This document shows, piece after piece, positions 25,486 through 33,715 of a stretch of DNA of 64,000 bases. Positions within the stretch are counted from its first letter, which is position 1; each line of letters starts with the position of its first letter. Below the pieces are notes generated by a model, which was given only the letters and a program-made list of their open reading frames with translations, had not been told where the DNA came from and did not search any database. The stretch covers positions 372,001-436,000 of the forward strand of contig CAVVFX010000011.1 of the NCBI GenBank assembly GCA_963747535.1, in the 5' to 3' direction. The translations under genes and the position numbers were made by a program. This DNA comes from CAVVFX01 sp963747535 (GTDB lineage Bacteria; Acidobacteriota; Terriglobia; Bryobacterales; Bryobacteraceae).

Positions 25486-25945
25486 AAAAGCAGTCGAGGA
25501 AATGGATCGGGCGGATATGGAGCGCCGGCAGGGCGCGCGGATTCTGCATGGGATTTGCGCGGATTTCACCAGGCGTCTGAATGCGGAGATGACCCAGACG
25601 GAGATGCTGCTGATGCCGGCCTCATTCGATCCGGCGACCTACCGCGAGGACATGCCCAACCTGATCCAGATGAGTCTGCGCGGCCGGATCCTGCAGATCC
25701 AGTACGAAGCCCCGGCGCAGGCCCTGGCGACCGAGGACTTCCGGCATCCGTACATTCTGCAGGGCTCCCTCCACGGCTTCAATCAGACGCTCCTGGAGCG
25801 GGATCTGGTTGAGGAGCAAGCGCTCTTCTATGCGCGGCACGGCAGTAAGGCGGGTTTTCGCTGGCAATACTTCGAGCCGCGGACCTATCGCTCCGGAATG
25901 GTCGGCGAAGCTTACCTGACCGAACTTCTATCGCGCCTGGCTTAG
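25397..25945 (+). CDS. Unknown protein overlapping the S24 regulator gene
   Basis: 182 aa from TTG 25397, which has AAGGGGA five bases upstream; ATG 25502 is an alternative that would avoid the overlap. The N-terminal ~50 residues are a charged coiled coil (RLTKLARELDRLAERDEKAV), followed by a mixed domain (ADFTRRLNAEMTQTEMLLMP, QIQYEAPAQALATEDFRHPY, GFRWQYFEPRTYRSGMV). No known family recognised. The tight coupling to a regulator suggests a partner or target. Confidence 0.65.
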   Translation: MFGLVARWRRRPDRLTKLARELDRLAERDEKAVEEMDRADMERRQGARILHGICADFTRRLNAEMTQTEMLLMPASFDPATYREDMPNLIQMSLRGRILQIQYEAPAQALATEDFRHPYILQGSLHGFNQTLLERDLVEEQALFYARHGSKAGFRWQYFEPRTYRSGMVGEAYLTELLSRLA

Positions 25946-26028
25946 TCAGCCAGCGAAGCCTAATTCCTCGCACGCGCAACGCGTACGCGATGGTGGATCC
26001 GGTCCGGGTTCGCATCACAAATGCATAC

Positions 26029-26048
26029 AAAAAAAGCCGGTGCCCGGC
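26029..26048 (-). terminator. Rho-independent terminator
   Basis: On the minus strand GCCGG-GCA-CCGGC (26048-26036) is followed directly by seven T (26035-26029). It lies 49 nt after the stop of the glycosyltransferase gene at 26097, facing the convergent plus-strand gene ending at 25945. Confidence 0.75.
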
Positions 26049-26096
26049 GGAGGTGATGCTTACTCTTTACAGAGTTAGCCTTCGAGCCTGATCCCT

Positions 26097-27254
26097 CTAA
26101 CGGTTAGCAACTTCCCGATAAATCTTAACTACCTCTTCAGCCGCGTGCTTCCAACTGAAACTGGCAGCCTGTGCGTGACCCCGCTCCACCAACTCGGCGC
26201 GCAGTTTCACGTTAAGCAGTAGCTCTTTAATTCCGCGGGCGATGTCGAACACGTTTTCCGGGTTGACCTTAATCGCAGCATCGCCCACCACCTCAGGCAG
26301 CGAACTGACGTTGGATACCAGGACCGGCGTCCCCGCCGCCATGGCCTCCAGCGGAGGCAGCCCGAAGCCTTCGTACAGCGACGGGAACAGGAACCCGGTC
26401 GCCAACTCGTAGAACGCGCGCAGCGTGTCGAATGGCACGAAGCCCAAAAAGCGCACGCAGTGCTCGACCCGGCTCTGGATTACCGCGCGCCGCACCGACG
26501 GGTATTTCGAAATCGTGTCGCCGATAATGATCAGGTGCAGGTCGCGATACTGCGGAGCGTCCTGCAGTTCGCTGCGCACCACCGCAAACGCTTCTACCAT
26601 GCGTGGGATATTCTTCTGCGGCCGGATATTGCCGGCGTACAGCAGGAAGGGATAGTTGATCTGGTAGCGCTCCAGGATGCGCTGGCTCTCGCGTGCTCGC
26701 GCCTGCGGGCCGGCAGCCCGTGCGTCGGCCAGATGGCCGTGCTCGAAGAAACGCGGATCCGGCGCATTGTAGACCACCCGGACATCCTCTTCCGGAACTC
26801 CCACGAGGGTCTGGATATCGCGACGGGTAGCGTTGGAGACCGCGATAATGCGGTCGGCGCGCAACAGCCCCCGGCGCAGGCGGAAGCGCCGGAGACTTCG
26901 CACGGAGTTTGTGGCCTCGTCGAACAACAGCCGGCCCATATCGTGGACTGTCACGATATACGGCTTAGGCATGAACAGCGGGACCCGGTTTAACGGAATG
27001 TGGCAGAGGTCCGTGGAGAGCTGCCGGATCAGCCAGGGCAAGGTTATATGATCGAACTTGTCCGTATCCAGGCGGGTGCAGGGAATCGGCCGGAAATTGG
27101 GCGGCAGATGACGCAGCAGCGGCTCGTCTTCCGGAAATGAAATCAGCAGATATTCGGTCTCGCGGTCGATGCCGGCAATAGCGGTGACCAGGTTCCGGAT
27201 GTATGTGCCAATGCCGAAGTCGCGCAACCGCCGGGCATCGATCGCAATTCTCAT
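26097..27254 (-). CDS. Glycosyltransferase family 4 (GT-B fold)
   Basis: 385 aa, cytosolic. N-terminal half starts MRIAIDARRLRDFGIGTYIR; the C-terminal nucleotide-sugar-binding domain has YAGNIRPQKNIPRMVEAF, FLGFVPFDTLRAFY and the EX7E-like LFPSLYEGFGLPPLEAMAAG. The family transfers a sugar with retention of configuration; donor and acceptor cannot be read. Its strand and type match the polysaccharide cluster at 30-39 kb, although glyA and rlmB lie between. A terminator follows. Confidence 0.93.
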   Translation of the reverse strand: MRIAIDARRLRDFGIGTYIRNLVTAIAGIDRETEYLLISFPEDEPLLRHLPPNFRPIPCTRLDTDKFDHITLPWLIRQLSTDLCHIPLNRVPLFMPKPYIVTVHDMGRLLFDEATNSVRSLRRFRLRRGLLRADRIIAVSNATRRDIQTLVGVPEEDVRVVYNAPDPRFFEHGHLADARAAGPQARARESQRILERYQINYPFLLYAGNIRPQKNIPRMVEAFAVVRSELQDAPQYRDLHLIIIGDTISKYPSVRRAVIQSRVEHCVRFLGFVPFDTLRAFYELATGFLFPSLYEGFGLPPLEAMAAGTPVLVSNVSSLPEVVGDAAIKVNPENVFDIARGIKELLLNVKLRAELVERGHAQAASFSWKHAAEEVVKIYREVANR

Positions 27255-27306
27255 GTGGGAGGCGCCAATCGCGGTTGGCCGCTCGAGGTGCGCGACGGGA
27301 AGGTCT

Positions 27307-28554
27307 TCATAGCTTCCATTCGTACAGCGGGAACCGTTCGGTAAGAGTTTCTACGCGGCTCCGAACCGAATCGATGGTCTCATCCGACCCGACGTGATTG
27401 AGCACTTCGGCAATCAGGTCCGCCACTTCGCCCATCTCCTCTTCCTTGAAGCCGCGCGTAGTGACGGCCGGGCTGCCCAGCCGGATGCCGCTGGGATTCA
27501 TCGGCGGGTTGACGTCGAAAGGAATGGCGTTCTTGTTGACGGTGATGCGCGCCCGATCGAGTGATAGCTCGGCTTCTTTGCCGCGCACGCCTTTGGAGAA
27601 GACGTCGACCAGCATGACATGCGTATCCGTGCCGCCCGACACCACGCGATAACCATTCCGGATCATGCCGTCGGCCAGAGCCTGGGCATTCGCGATGACC
27701 TGTTTCTGATAGGTGACGAATTCCGGCTGCAGGGCTTCCAGGAAACAGACCGCCTTTGCCGCAACCACGTGAACCAGCGGACCGCCCTGCGTACCGGGGA
27801 ACACAGTCTTGTCGATAGCGGCGCCGTACTTCTCCTTCGCAAGAATGATGCCGGCGCGCGGACCGCGCAGGGTCTTGTGCGTAGTGGAGGTGACGATATC
27901 GGCGTACTCGCAAGGATTGGGGTGCAGGCCCGCGGCCACCAGTCCGGAAAAATGCGCCATGTCGACCAGCAGGATGGCACCCACGGAATCGCAGATTTCG
28001 CGAAAGCGTTTGAAGTCCCAGGTGCGGGAGTAAGCGCTGCCGCCCGCGATGATCATCTTGGGCTTGTGCTCTTCGGCGAGCCGCGCCATCCCATCGAAAT
28101 CGATGCGCTCGTCTTCCTTGCGGGTCTGGTAGGGCACCACGTGGTACGTCTTCCCCGAGAAATTGAGCTTGTGGCCGTGCGTCAGGTGTCCGCCATGGTT
28201 GAGATCGAGACCCATGATGACGTCGCACGGGTTCAGCACCGCCGAGTAGGCGGCCTGATTGGCCTGCGAGCCGGAGTGCGGCTGCACGTTGACGTATTCG
28301 GCGTGGAACAGTTTTTTGGCGCGCTCGCGAGCCAGGTTCTCCACGACGTCGGCATATTCGCATCCGCCGTAGTAGCGCTTGCCGGGATAGCCTTCGGCGT
28401 ACTTGTTGGTGAAGACGCTGGCGGTCGCTTCGAGGATCGCTTCCGAGGTGAAGTTCTCGCTGGCGATCAGTTCGAGCTGCGCCTGCTGGCGCCTGGTTTC
28501 GTTGCGGATCGCAGCATAGACTTCGGGGTCAACCTCGGAGAGAGGACGGGCCAT
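27307..28554 (-). CDS. glyA: Serine hydroxymethyltransferase
   Basis: 415 aa from ATG 28554 (ATG 28566 is an alternative). It converts serine and tetrahydrofolate to glycine and methylene-THF, the main one-carbon source. The PLP lysine is Lys227 in VTSTTHKTLRGPRAG; the N-terminal LELIASENFTSEAI and the tetramer motif YPGKRYYGG are canonical. The 167-bp divergent region with rlmB carries hairpin copy C; no glycine riboswitch was seen. Confidence 0.97.
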   Translation of the reverse strand: MARPLSEVDPEVYAAIRNETRRQQAQLELIASENFTSEAILEATASVFTNKYAEGYPGKRYYGGCEYADVVENLARERAKKLFHAEYVNVQPHSGSQANQAAYSAVLNPCDVIMGLDLNHGGHLTHGHKLNFSGKTYHVVPYQTRKEDERIDFDGMARLAEEHKPKMIIAGGSAYSRTWDFKRFREICDSVGAILLVDMAHFSGLVAAGLHPNPCEYADIVTSTTHKTLRGPRAGIILAKEKYGAAIDKTVFPGTQGGPLVHVVAAKAVCFLEALQPEFVTYQKQVIANAQALADGMIRNGYRVVSGGTDTHVMLVDVFSKGVRGKEAELSLDRARITVNKNAIPFDVNPPMNPSGIRLGSPAVTTRGFKEEEMGEVADLIAEVLNHVGSDETIDSVRSRVETLTERFPLYEWKL

Positions 28555-28634
28555 GGATTTAAGCATAGGGTGTATTAAAATTTTAGCTGATTGCGGACGA
28601 GGCCTTGGCCTGCCCAGCGCCAACCTCCGTACGA

Positions 28635-28658
28635 CAGACCATCGTTTTTCGAGGTCCG
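28635..28658 (-). repeat. Dispersed hairpin repeat, copy C (degenerate)
   Basis: CAGACCA, loop TCGTTTTTCG, then AGGTCCG: right arm imperfect. Preceded by CCGTACGA, which equals the GTACGG flank of other copies in reverse orientation. Lies between divergent glyA and rlmB. Confidence 0.6.
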
Positions 28659-28721
28659 AGACACCTTCAGGGTCGGCTGCGCCAGCAGTAGCGTGCCCGC
28701 ACAACGCGTTACCCTCAAGAA

Positions 28722-29441
28722 ATGCCCGTTCTCTACGGCGTCCATCCCGTTACCGAGGCCCTGCGCGCCGGCCGCCCACTGGACCGCATTCTCATTGCGA
28801 AGGGCGCCGGCGGACCGCGCATCCAGGAAATCGTCGACCTCGCCCGCAGAGCGCAAATTCCGCTGCGTTTCGAACCGCGCGATGCGCTCGAGCGCCTGGC
28901 AACCTCGGCTGCCCACCAGGGCGTAGTGGCATTAGGCGCAGCCACGAAATATGCCGACCTGGACGCGATTGCAGCGAATTCGAGGCTCGTAGTGGTACTC
29001 GATGGCGTGGAGGATCCGCACAATCTCGGCGCTATCGCGCGGACTGCGCACGCCGCCGGCGCCGACGGCATCGTCATTCCGGAACGGCGCGCAGCAGGCC
29101 TGACGGATACCGTGGCGAAGGCTGCAGCCGGAGCGCTGGAGCATCTGCCGGTCACGCGCGTCACCAACATCAACCGCACGCTCGAATCCCTGAAAGAGAT
29201 GGGGTACTGGATCTACGGGCTCGACGAACGCGGCAGCGAGATCTACGACAAAGTCGAATGGGTGACGCCGACGGTCCTGGTGTTCGGCGCGGAGGGTCAT
29301 GGGCTGCACGAACAGGTGCGCAAAAAGTGCGACGTGCTGGTGCGAATTCCGATGGCCGGCGAGATTGCCTCGCTCAACGTATCGGTTGCCGCGGGGATCG
29401 TGCTTTTCAAGTGGCGCGAGCGCACGGGGAACTCTGTCTAG
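28722..29441 (+). CDS. rlmB: 23S rRNA 2'-O-methyltransferase RlmB (SpoU family)
   Basis: 239-aa SPOUT methyltransferase that methylates a ribose of the 23S rRNA (G2251 in E. coli). N-terminal substrate-binding domain LYGVHPVTEALRAGRPLDRI; the trefoil-knot motifs are LDGVEDPHNLGAIARTAHAAG (read in two overlapping parts), VFGAEGHGLHEQVRKKCDVL and IPMAGEIASLNVSVAAGIVL. Length is standard. Single gene, divergent from glyA. Confidence 0.96.
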   Translation: MPVLYGVHPVTEALRAGRPLDRILIAKGAGGPRIQEIVDLARRAQIPLRFEPRDALERLATSAAHQGVVALGAATKYADLDAIAANSRLVVVLDGVEDPHNLGAIARTAHAAGADGIVIPERRAAGLTDTVAKAAAGALEHLPVTRVTNINRTLESLKEMGYWIYGLDERGSEIYDKVEWVTPTVLVFGAEGHGLHEQVRKKCDVLVRIPMAGEIASLNVSVAAGIVLFKWRERTGNSV

Positions 29442-29583
29442 AGAGCGGCGAGCGCCTACCTCACATGGGCACTACTAAATCTTCGTTTCTTTGCGCGCCG
29501 CGACGATTTGGTGGGCGCCAAAGCGGCTGCTGTGCCGCCGGGGCACCGTTGAAAAAAACGGCCGCTCGCCTGTCGGCGAGCGC

Positions 29584-29611
29584 GACAGACGACAAAATAC
29601 GATCGTCTGTC
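29584..29611 (+). repeat. Dispersed hairpin repeat, copy D
   Basis: GACAGACGA, loop CAAAATACGA, TCGTCTGTC: perfect 9-bp stem, then GTACGG. The stem has the compensated C-to-G and G-to-C change (ACGA/TCGT) relative to ACCA/TGGT copies. Confidence 0.8.
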
Positions 29612-29681
29612 GTACGGCAACCAGCCGATTTTTTCATTCCCGATCGTTAGCCGCGCGCCACTGGCCCGCGGCTCATAACCT

Positions 29682-29707
29682 GCAGACCACAAAAAACGAT
29701 GGTCTGC
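29682..29707 (+). repeat. Dispersed hairpin repeat, copy E
   Basis: GCAGACCA, loop CAAAAAACGA, TGGTCTGC: perfect 8-bp stem, then CGTACGG. Taken as the reference copy. Confidence 0.8.
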
Positions 29708-29745
29708 CGTACGGTTGCGGCGAAGGCGCGCTGTCCAGCCGGACT

Positions 29746-30366
29746 TTACGGTAGCGGCCGGCCCAGCACGTCGTCAGCATAGAGCACGAACTTAGCCCCC
29801 TGCTTTCGTACTGTAACCAGCCAGTGGGCGCAAGGCTTCTGATCATCCAGGAATTCGGCCATTTCGTCGGGCATGCTCTTGAACACCAGCGGAACGGCCG
29901 TCTGATTCCCGGTCTCCAGCATGGCGCGAGTCTTCTGTTCGTCGTCCGGCATCAGGCAGCCGAACACCGACAGCTTACGGTCCAACAATTGCGGCCAATA
30001 CTTCCATAAGAACCCGATATCGATGAAGTAGGCCTGACCTATGGCCTGGCGAATGGCGTTGGGATCCGCTTGCGCGCGGGCCAGCAGATCCTGGCGCTCA
30101 GTCAACACTTTCTGCACGCACGCGGGAACCTCCGATTCATTCGAGCAATTATTGCGCTGACGGAGAAACGGCATTTCGCTGTCCGCCAGGAGCGCCGCAT
30201 TTTCTCCAGTTAATCTCGCTTTCAAGGCTGCGGAGTACTGCTCGATCTGCTGGTCCAGCGCGCGCAGTTCGGGCTGCCTGCAGATGGCTTGATCGACAGT
30301 GTTCTCCTGGTGTTTACAGTCAACTGCGTGGAGCATTGCCGGTAGGAGGAGTATCAGAAAGCGCAT
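29746..30366 (-). CDS. Secreted LprI-like (DUF1311-type) protein
   Basis: 206 aa from ATG 30366, which overlaps the TGA of the permease gene (TGATG), so translation is coupled. Signal peptide MRFLILLLPAMLHA. Residues ~17-85 (VDCKHQENTVDQAICRQPEL, ALDQQIEQYSAALKARL, RNNCSN) form the Cys-containing LprI/DUF1311 domain, some members of which inhibit lysozyme. The remaining ~110 residues are unassigned. Being at the 3' end of the polysaccharide operon, it may be a periplasmic accessory protein (inference). Confidence 0.78.
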   Translation of the reverse strand: MRFLILLLPAMLHAVDCKHQENTVDQAICRQPELRALDQQIEQYSAALKARLTGENAALLADSEMPFLRQRNNCSNESEVPACVQKVLTERQDLLARAQADPNAIRQAIGQAYFIDIGFLWKYWPQLLDRKLSVFGCLMPDDEQKTRAMLETGNQTAVPLVFKSMPDEMAEFLDDQKPCAHWLVTVRKQGAKFVLYADDVLGRPLP

Positions 30367-31595
30367 CAGATCACATCCGCGAACCATTTTCGCAATTTGT
30401 AGAACCAGGCGTGCCCGGCTAGAAAGACCACTACAGCCAGGCACCAGAAGATCGCGATGGCGTGCTTGTCGGGCGCGTGCCCTTCCAGCAGCACGCTTCG
30501 ATAGCCGCGCACCAGGCTATAGATCGGATTCTTCGCGAGAATCGGCCCGAGCGCCGTGTGCTTCAGCGCCTGTTCGGAATAGCAGATCGGCGTCAGGAAG
30601 AACCAGAGCGTGACGACATATCCGATCACCTGGCCGAGATCGCGCAGAAAGAGACCGAGCGCCGAGAGAAACCAGCAGATACCCGCCGTGAAGAGGAGCT
30701 GCGGAATCACCAGCACCGGCAGCCACATAACCGTCAGGGGAAGTCCGCCTCGCATCAGGATCAGCAGCACACCGAAAATCACTAACCCGAAGCACTCGGT
30801 GACAAACCCCGAGCCCACAATATTGACAGGCAGCGTCTCCACCGGAAAGCGCAGCTTCTTGATGAAATTGCGATACTCGACCAGGATCATGGGCGACCGC
30901 CCCACGGCCTCACTAAACGCCAGCCACGGGAGCATGCCGGCGAGAAAGTACAGCACGTAATCGGTGGGCTTGTCGCTCGCATTGAACTTCTGCTGCAACA
31001 CCACGCCGAAGATGAAGAAGTAGGTCAGCATCAGCATCAGGGGGTTGAGGATGGCCCAGGTTGCGCCGCCGAACGAGCCGCGATAGCGCCCCAGGATGTC
31101 GCGCCGCGTCATGCTGTGGATGAGGCTGCGATTGGTCCAGAGGGTTTCGAACGGCAGCGTGACAGCGAGGCGCACAGCGCGCCAGGCGCGTTCGCCTCGC
31201 AGTCGCCGCACCGTGGCGAAGCGAGTCTTACCGAGGCGCCCCTGGCTCTCGTCATCGACCCAGGCATCGATCAGCACGAACGGCCAGCCTTTTTCCCAGA
31301 ACCAGGCCACCTGCTCCCGCATCATCGATAGAAATACGCGATACCGGCCGGGTTCGTGGGGCAGTGCCAGGACGACTTCGAAGTGCGCACGTCCGCCCGG
31401 CGCGATGTCGCATTCCGGAGCCTGCCGCGTGCCGTCGATCACCAGCGTGCCGGTCTCAGGATCGAAAATCTGGTAGCCCAGCGCGTAGCCGTCAGCCGCG
31501 ACCCAGGTCTCTCCCGATCGATTGATCAGGTCGAAAACCGCGGTGACGCGGCGTCCGCTATCGAGGACTACCGAGACGTTTTCGAATTTGACCAT
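30366..31595 (-). CDS. Polysaccharide ABC-2 permease with N-terminal beta-sandwich
   Basis: 409 aa. Residues ~150-409 are a Wzm/TagG-type ABC-2 permease with six membrane segments (ILGRYRGSFGGATWAILNPL is the family start, FLTPICYSE near the end). Residues 1-~115 are an extra soluble beta-rich domain (RVTAVFDLINRSGETWVAA, YALGYQIFDPETGTLVIDGT, GGRAHFEVVLALPHEPGRYR). This resembles the glycan-binding C-terminal domain of Wzt exporter ATPases. Fusion to the permease instead of the ATPase is unusual. No ATPase gene is present in this window. The start lies 4 nt from a heptanucleotide array, with no clear ribosome-binding site. Confidence 0.88.
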   Translation of the reverse strand: MVKFENVSVVLDSGRRVTAVFDLINRSGETWVAADGYALGYQIFDPETGTLVIDGTRQAPECDIAPGGRAHFEVVLALPHEPGRYRVFLSMMREQVAWFWEKGWPFVLIDAWVDDESQGRLGKTRFATVRRLRGERAWRAVRLAVTLPFETLWTNRSLIHSMTRRDILGRYRGSFGGATWAILNPLMLMLTYFFIFGVVLQQKFNASDKPTDYVLYFLAGMLPWLAFSEAVGRSPMILVEYRNFIKKLRFPVETLPVNIVGSGFVTECFGLVIFGVLLILMRGGLPLTVMWLPVLVIPQLLFTAGICWFLSALGLFLRDLGQVIGYVVTLWFFLTPICYSEQALKHTALGPILAKNPIYSLVRGYRSVLLEGHAPDKHAIAIFWCLAVVVFLAGHAWFYKLRKWFADVI

Positions 31596-31598
31596 GCC

Positions 31599-31700
31599 GT
31601 TATCCGTCGTCCGTCATCCGTCGTCCGTCATCGTCGTCCGTTTCCGTCCGGCCTCACGGATAACGGATAACGAATAACGGACAACGGATAACGGACAACG
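31599..31700. repeat. Two inverted arrays of a GTTATCC-like heptanucleotide
   Basis: From 31599 the plus strand reads about seven units of GT(T/C)(A/G)TCC (GTTATCC GTCGTCC GTCATCC GTCGTCC ..., two units shortened to 6). From about 31666 to 31700 six units occur on the opposite strand (GTTATCC or GTTGTCC). Read as RNA the arrays fold onto each other. The block fills the gap between the glycosyltransferase-methyltransferase stop (31701) and the permease start (31595). Confidence 0.8.
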
Positions 31701-33704
31701 CTAATAATACAGCCATGCCGGCCACCGGTCCCTCACCGGACCGGTCTTTCGCCCCACCGCGTAAATGCCGTCGCCGCGGTCGTGTTCGGGAAGATGATAT
31801 TCGGAGAGGATGTGGCGGATGTAGGCCCAATCCGGATGCGGATCATCGCGAAACTCGCCGGTCTCCAGGCGCGCGACGGCGAAGCCGGAACCCGTCAGCA
31901 ACCGATGGATCTCATTCGGCGTGTATTCGCGATTGTGCCGCGGATGATCGTTATGTTCGCCGCCTGGTTTGATGTAGGGGGGGAAAAATCCCGGGTGGTA
32001 GCCGTTCAGAATCGCCGAGAGAGCCCGCATGCTGGCGATATTCGGCGTGGTCAGCACCACGTGTCCTCCCGGCTTCAGGATGCGGTTGATCTCGCTCATC
32101 ATGAACATCGGATCCTCGAACAGATGCTCGATCAGTTCGCAGCACAGAACCGTCGAGAAGGTTTCGTCGTCGTAGGGGAAACGGTCCTTCTCGGCGTCGA
32201 AGTACCGCACCGTACAGCAGAACTCCTCGCCCTCGGCTGAGACCACCTGCTTGGTTGCCATGCCGCCTGCTTCCCCGTAGTAACACCCCTCGATATGTCG
32301 ATAGCCCAGCTTACTCCTGAGCGACGGTGTGATTTGAAAGTAGATCCCCATCTCCAGAATGGCGTCGTCATCGGTACCGGGTGGAGTGATTTCAAGCGTC
32401 TTCTGGAGACGTGTCTTGTGACCTTCGATATAGGCGCCTGCCGCTTCGTTTTCAGCCCAGTTTTGAATGTCCCGGGGCTGTATGGGAATCTCGTGAACGG
32501 GCCGCGCCTGGGCCGCGGCCGCCAGGGCTGCGTCGTGCAGGCTCGGTAGGGAGAGCGCCGGCCGCGAAGCGTATTCCCACGATGTCGCTCCGCTAAAGAT
32601 GGCTTCGATAAATCTGGCGTACTGTCCGGCAACCTGCGCCCAGTTGCACTCGCGCGTCACCCAGCTTTTTGCGCTCTCGCCGAGTGTGCGTGCCAGGGCG
32701 GGACGCGAGACCAGCAGATTCAGGTATTCGTAAATGAGATCTTCCTCGCCCGCCCCGACCGGTACTTTGAGGCACACGCTGTCGGGGAACTCATGGAACG
32801 AACCGACGTCGGAGACCAGCACGGCCTTGCCCAGTCCCAGCGCGCGCAACATGCTGCCTGAACTTTCGCCGACCGTCGGGTAACGCAGGTTGAGGATAAT
32901 GTCGCAGGCCGACATATAGCCCGTGAAGTGCTCGATGGGGGTGAATCCCAGGACGTGGATGTAGTCCTCCAGATCGAGACTCCGGATGAAATCGTGGATC
33001 GGGAACTCCGGATGCTGTTCGCCCACCAGGATCATACGCACTTCCGGATTCAGCCGCACCAGGCGGCGCACGGCTCGCAGGGATTCGGCGATGCGCTTGT
33101 AGGGCTTGATGAAACCAAACGCGCCGATCAGCGGTGTGCCTGCGTTCAGCCCCAGTTTCGTCCGCCACTCCAGGCGGTCCGCCTCGGGGATCCAACTGCC
33201 GTGCGGAATTCTTGCGATGGGACCGGCGAACCCGCTATCGCGCATCTCGTCCATCATGAACTGGCTGTGGACGATCACGCCGCGGGCTGAGTCCAGTATG
33301 CGCCGCGTCATCCGGATGCCTTCATAGTCCGGGCCCACTTCGAGCGCCCGGACGCGGTGCGAAAACTCGACATCGCGCGCCGTACCGTTGAGCACCACTT
33401 CGGCCATGTAAGCGTCCCAATCCCCACGGCGGATGGTGTAGTCGGCGATGAGGTGGTGCAGATTGGCTTCGTGCATCACCACTACCCCGGGACGGCGCAG
33501 CGCAGCCTCGTACACAAAAGTGTGGAACGGATTATTGCCGATCTGGTAAACGTCGATATCGAACTGCGCCGGATCGTACGGTTTATCCGGTGAATCGAAC
33601 ACTGTTATCTCGGCCAGCTTGTCCAGTTCCGACACTAGCGCAGCCGAATAATCCGCAATGCCGCTCTTGGACGGCGGCATGGGCGACCAGAAAGCAACAC
33701 GCAA
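31701..33704 (-). CDS. Glycosyltransferase-methyltransferase fusion
   Basis: 667 aa. Residues 1-~370 are a family 4 glycosyltransferase (MRVAFWSPMPPSKSGIADYS, IGAFGFIKPYKRIAESLRAV, VGESSGSMLRALGLGKAVLV). After a linker, ~435-650 is a class I SAM methyltransferase with FSTVLCCELIEHLFEDPMF, LKPGGHVVLTTPNIASMRA and a His-rich insert (GGEHNDHPRHNREYTPNE). A single protein would add and cap or methylate a sugar, as in O-antigen chain-length control. Second-to-last in the minus-strand polysaccharide transcript before the permease; 11-nt gap from the DUF3108 gene. Confidence 0.92.
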   Translation of the reverse strand: MRVAFWSPMPPSKSGIADYSAALVSELDKLAEITVFDSPDKPYDPAQFDIDVYQIGNNPFHTFVYEAALRRPGVVVMHEANLHHLIADYTIRRGDWDAYMAEVVLNGTARDVEFSHRVRALEVGPDYEGIRMTRRILDSARGVIVHSQFMMDEMRDSGFAGPIARIPHGSWIPEADRLEWRTKLGLNAGTPLIGAFGFIKPYKRIAESLRAVRRLVRLNPEVRMILVGEQHPEFPIHDFIRSLDLEDYIHVLGFTPIEHFTGYMSACDIILNLRYPTVGESSGSMLRALGLGKAVLVSDVGSFHEFPDSVCLKVPVGAGEEDLIYEYLNLLVSRPALARTLGESAKSWVTRECNWAQVAGQYARFIEAIFSGATSWEYASRPALSLPSLHDAALAAAAQARPVHEIPIQPRDIQNWAENEAAGAYIEGHKTRLQKTLEITPPGTDDDAILEMGIYFQITPSLRSKLGYRHIEGCYYGEAGGMATKQVVSAEGEEFCCTVRYFDAEKDRFPYDDETFSTVLCCELIEHLFEDPMFMMSEINRILKPGGHVVLTTPNIASMRALSAILNGYHPGFFPPYIKPGGEHNDHPRHNREYTPNEIHRLLTGSGFAVARLETGEFRDDPHPDWAYIRHILSEYHLPEHDRGDGIYAVGRKTGPVRDRWPAWLYY

Positions 33705-33715
33705 GTGCGAAGACT

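Larger units (their letters stand above)
29442..29745. other. Intergenic region with two hairpin repeats
   Basis: 304 bp with no plausible gene. It contains hairpin copies D and E (29584-29611, 29682-29707) in the same orientation 98 bp apart. A segment at 29477 (AAATCTTCGTTTCTTTGCGC) is nearly identical to one at 16074, so the repeat unit is larger than the hairpin alone. Confidence 0.6.

Noticed and set aside
28555..28721. Glycine riboswitch upstream of glyA
   Set aside because: No tandem aptamer-like conserved segments; the only structure there is hairpin copy C.
28553..29650. 365-aa frame overlapping rlmB in another frame
   Set aside because: rlmB matches SpoU methyltransferases along its whole length; the other frame is Arg/Pro/His-rich without any family.
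31599..31700. Heptanucleotide arrays as a CRISPR array
   Set aside because: Units are 7 bp with no unique spacers and the two halves are inverted; no cas genes are near.
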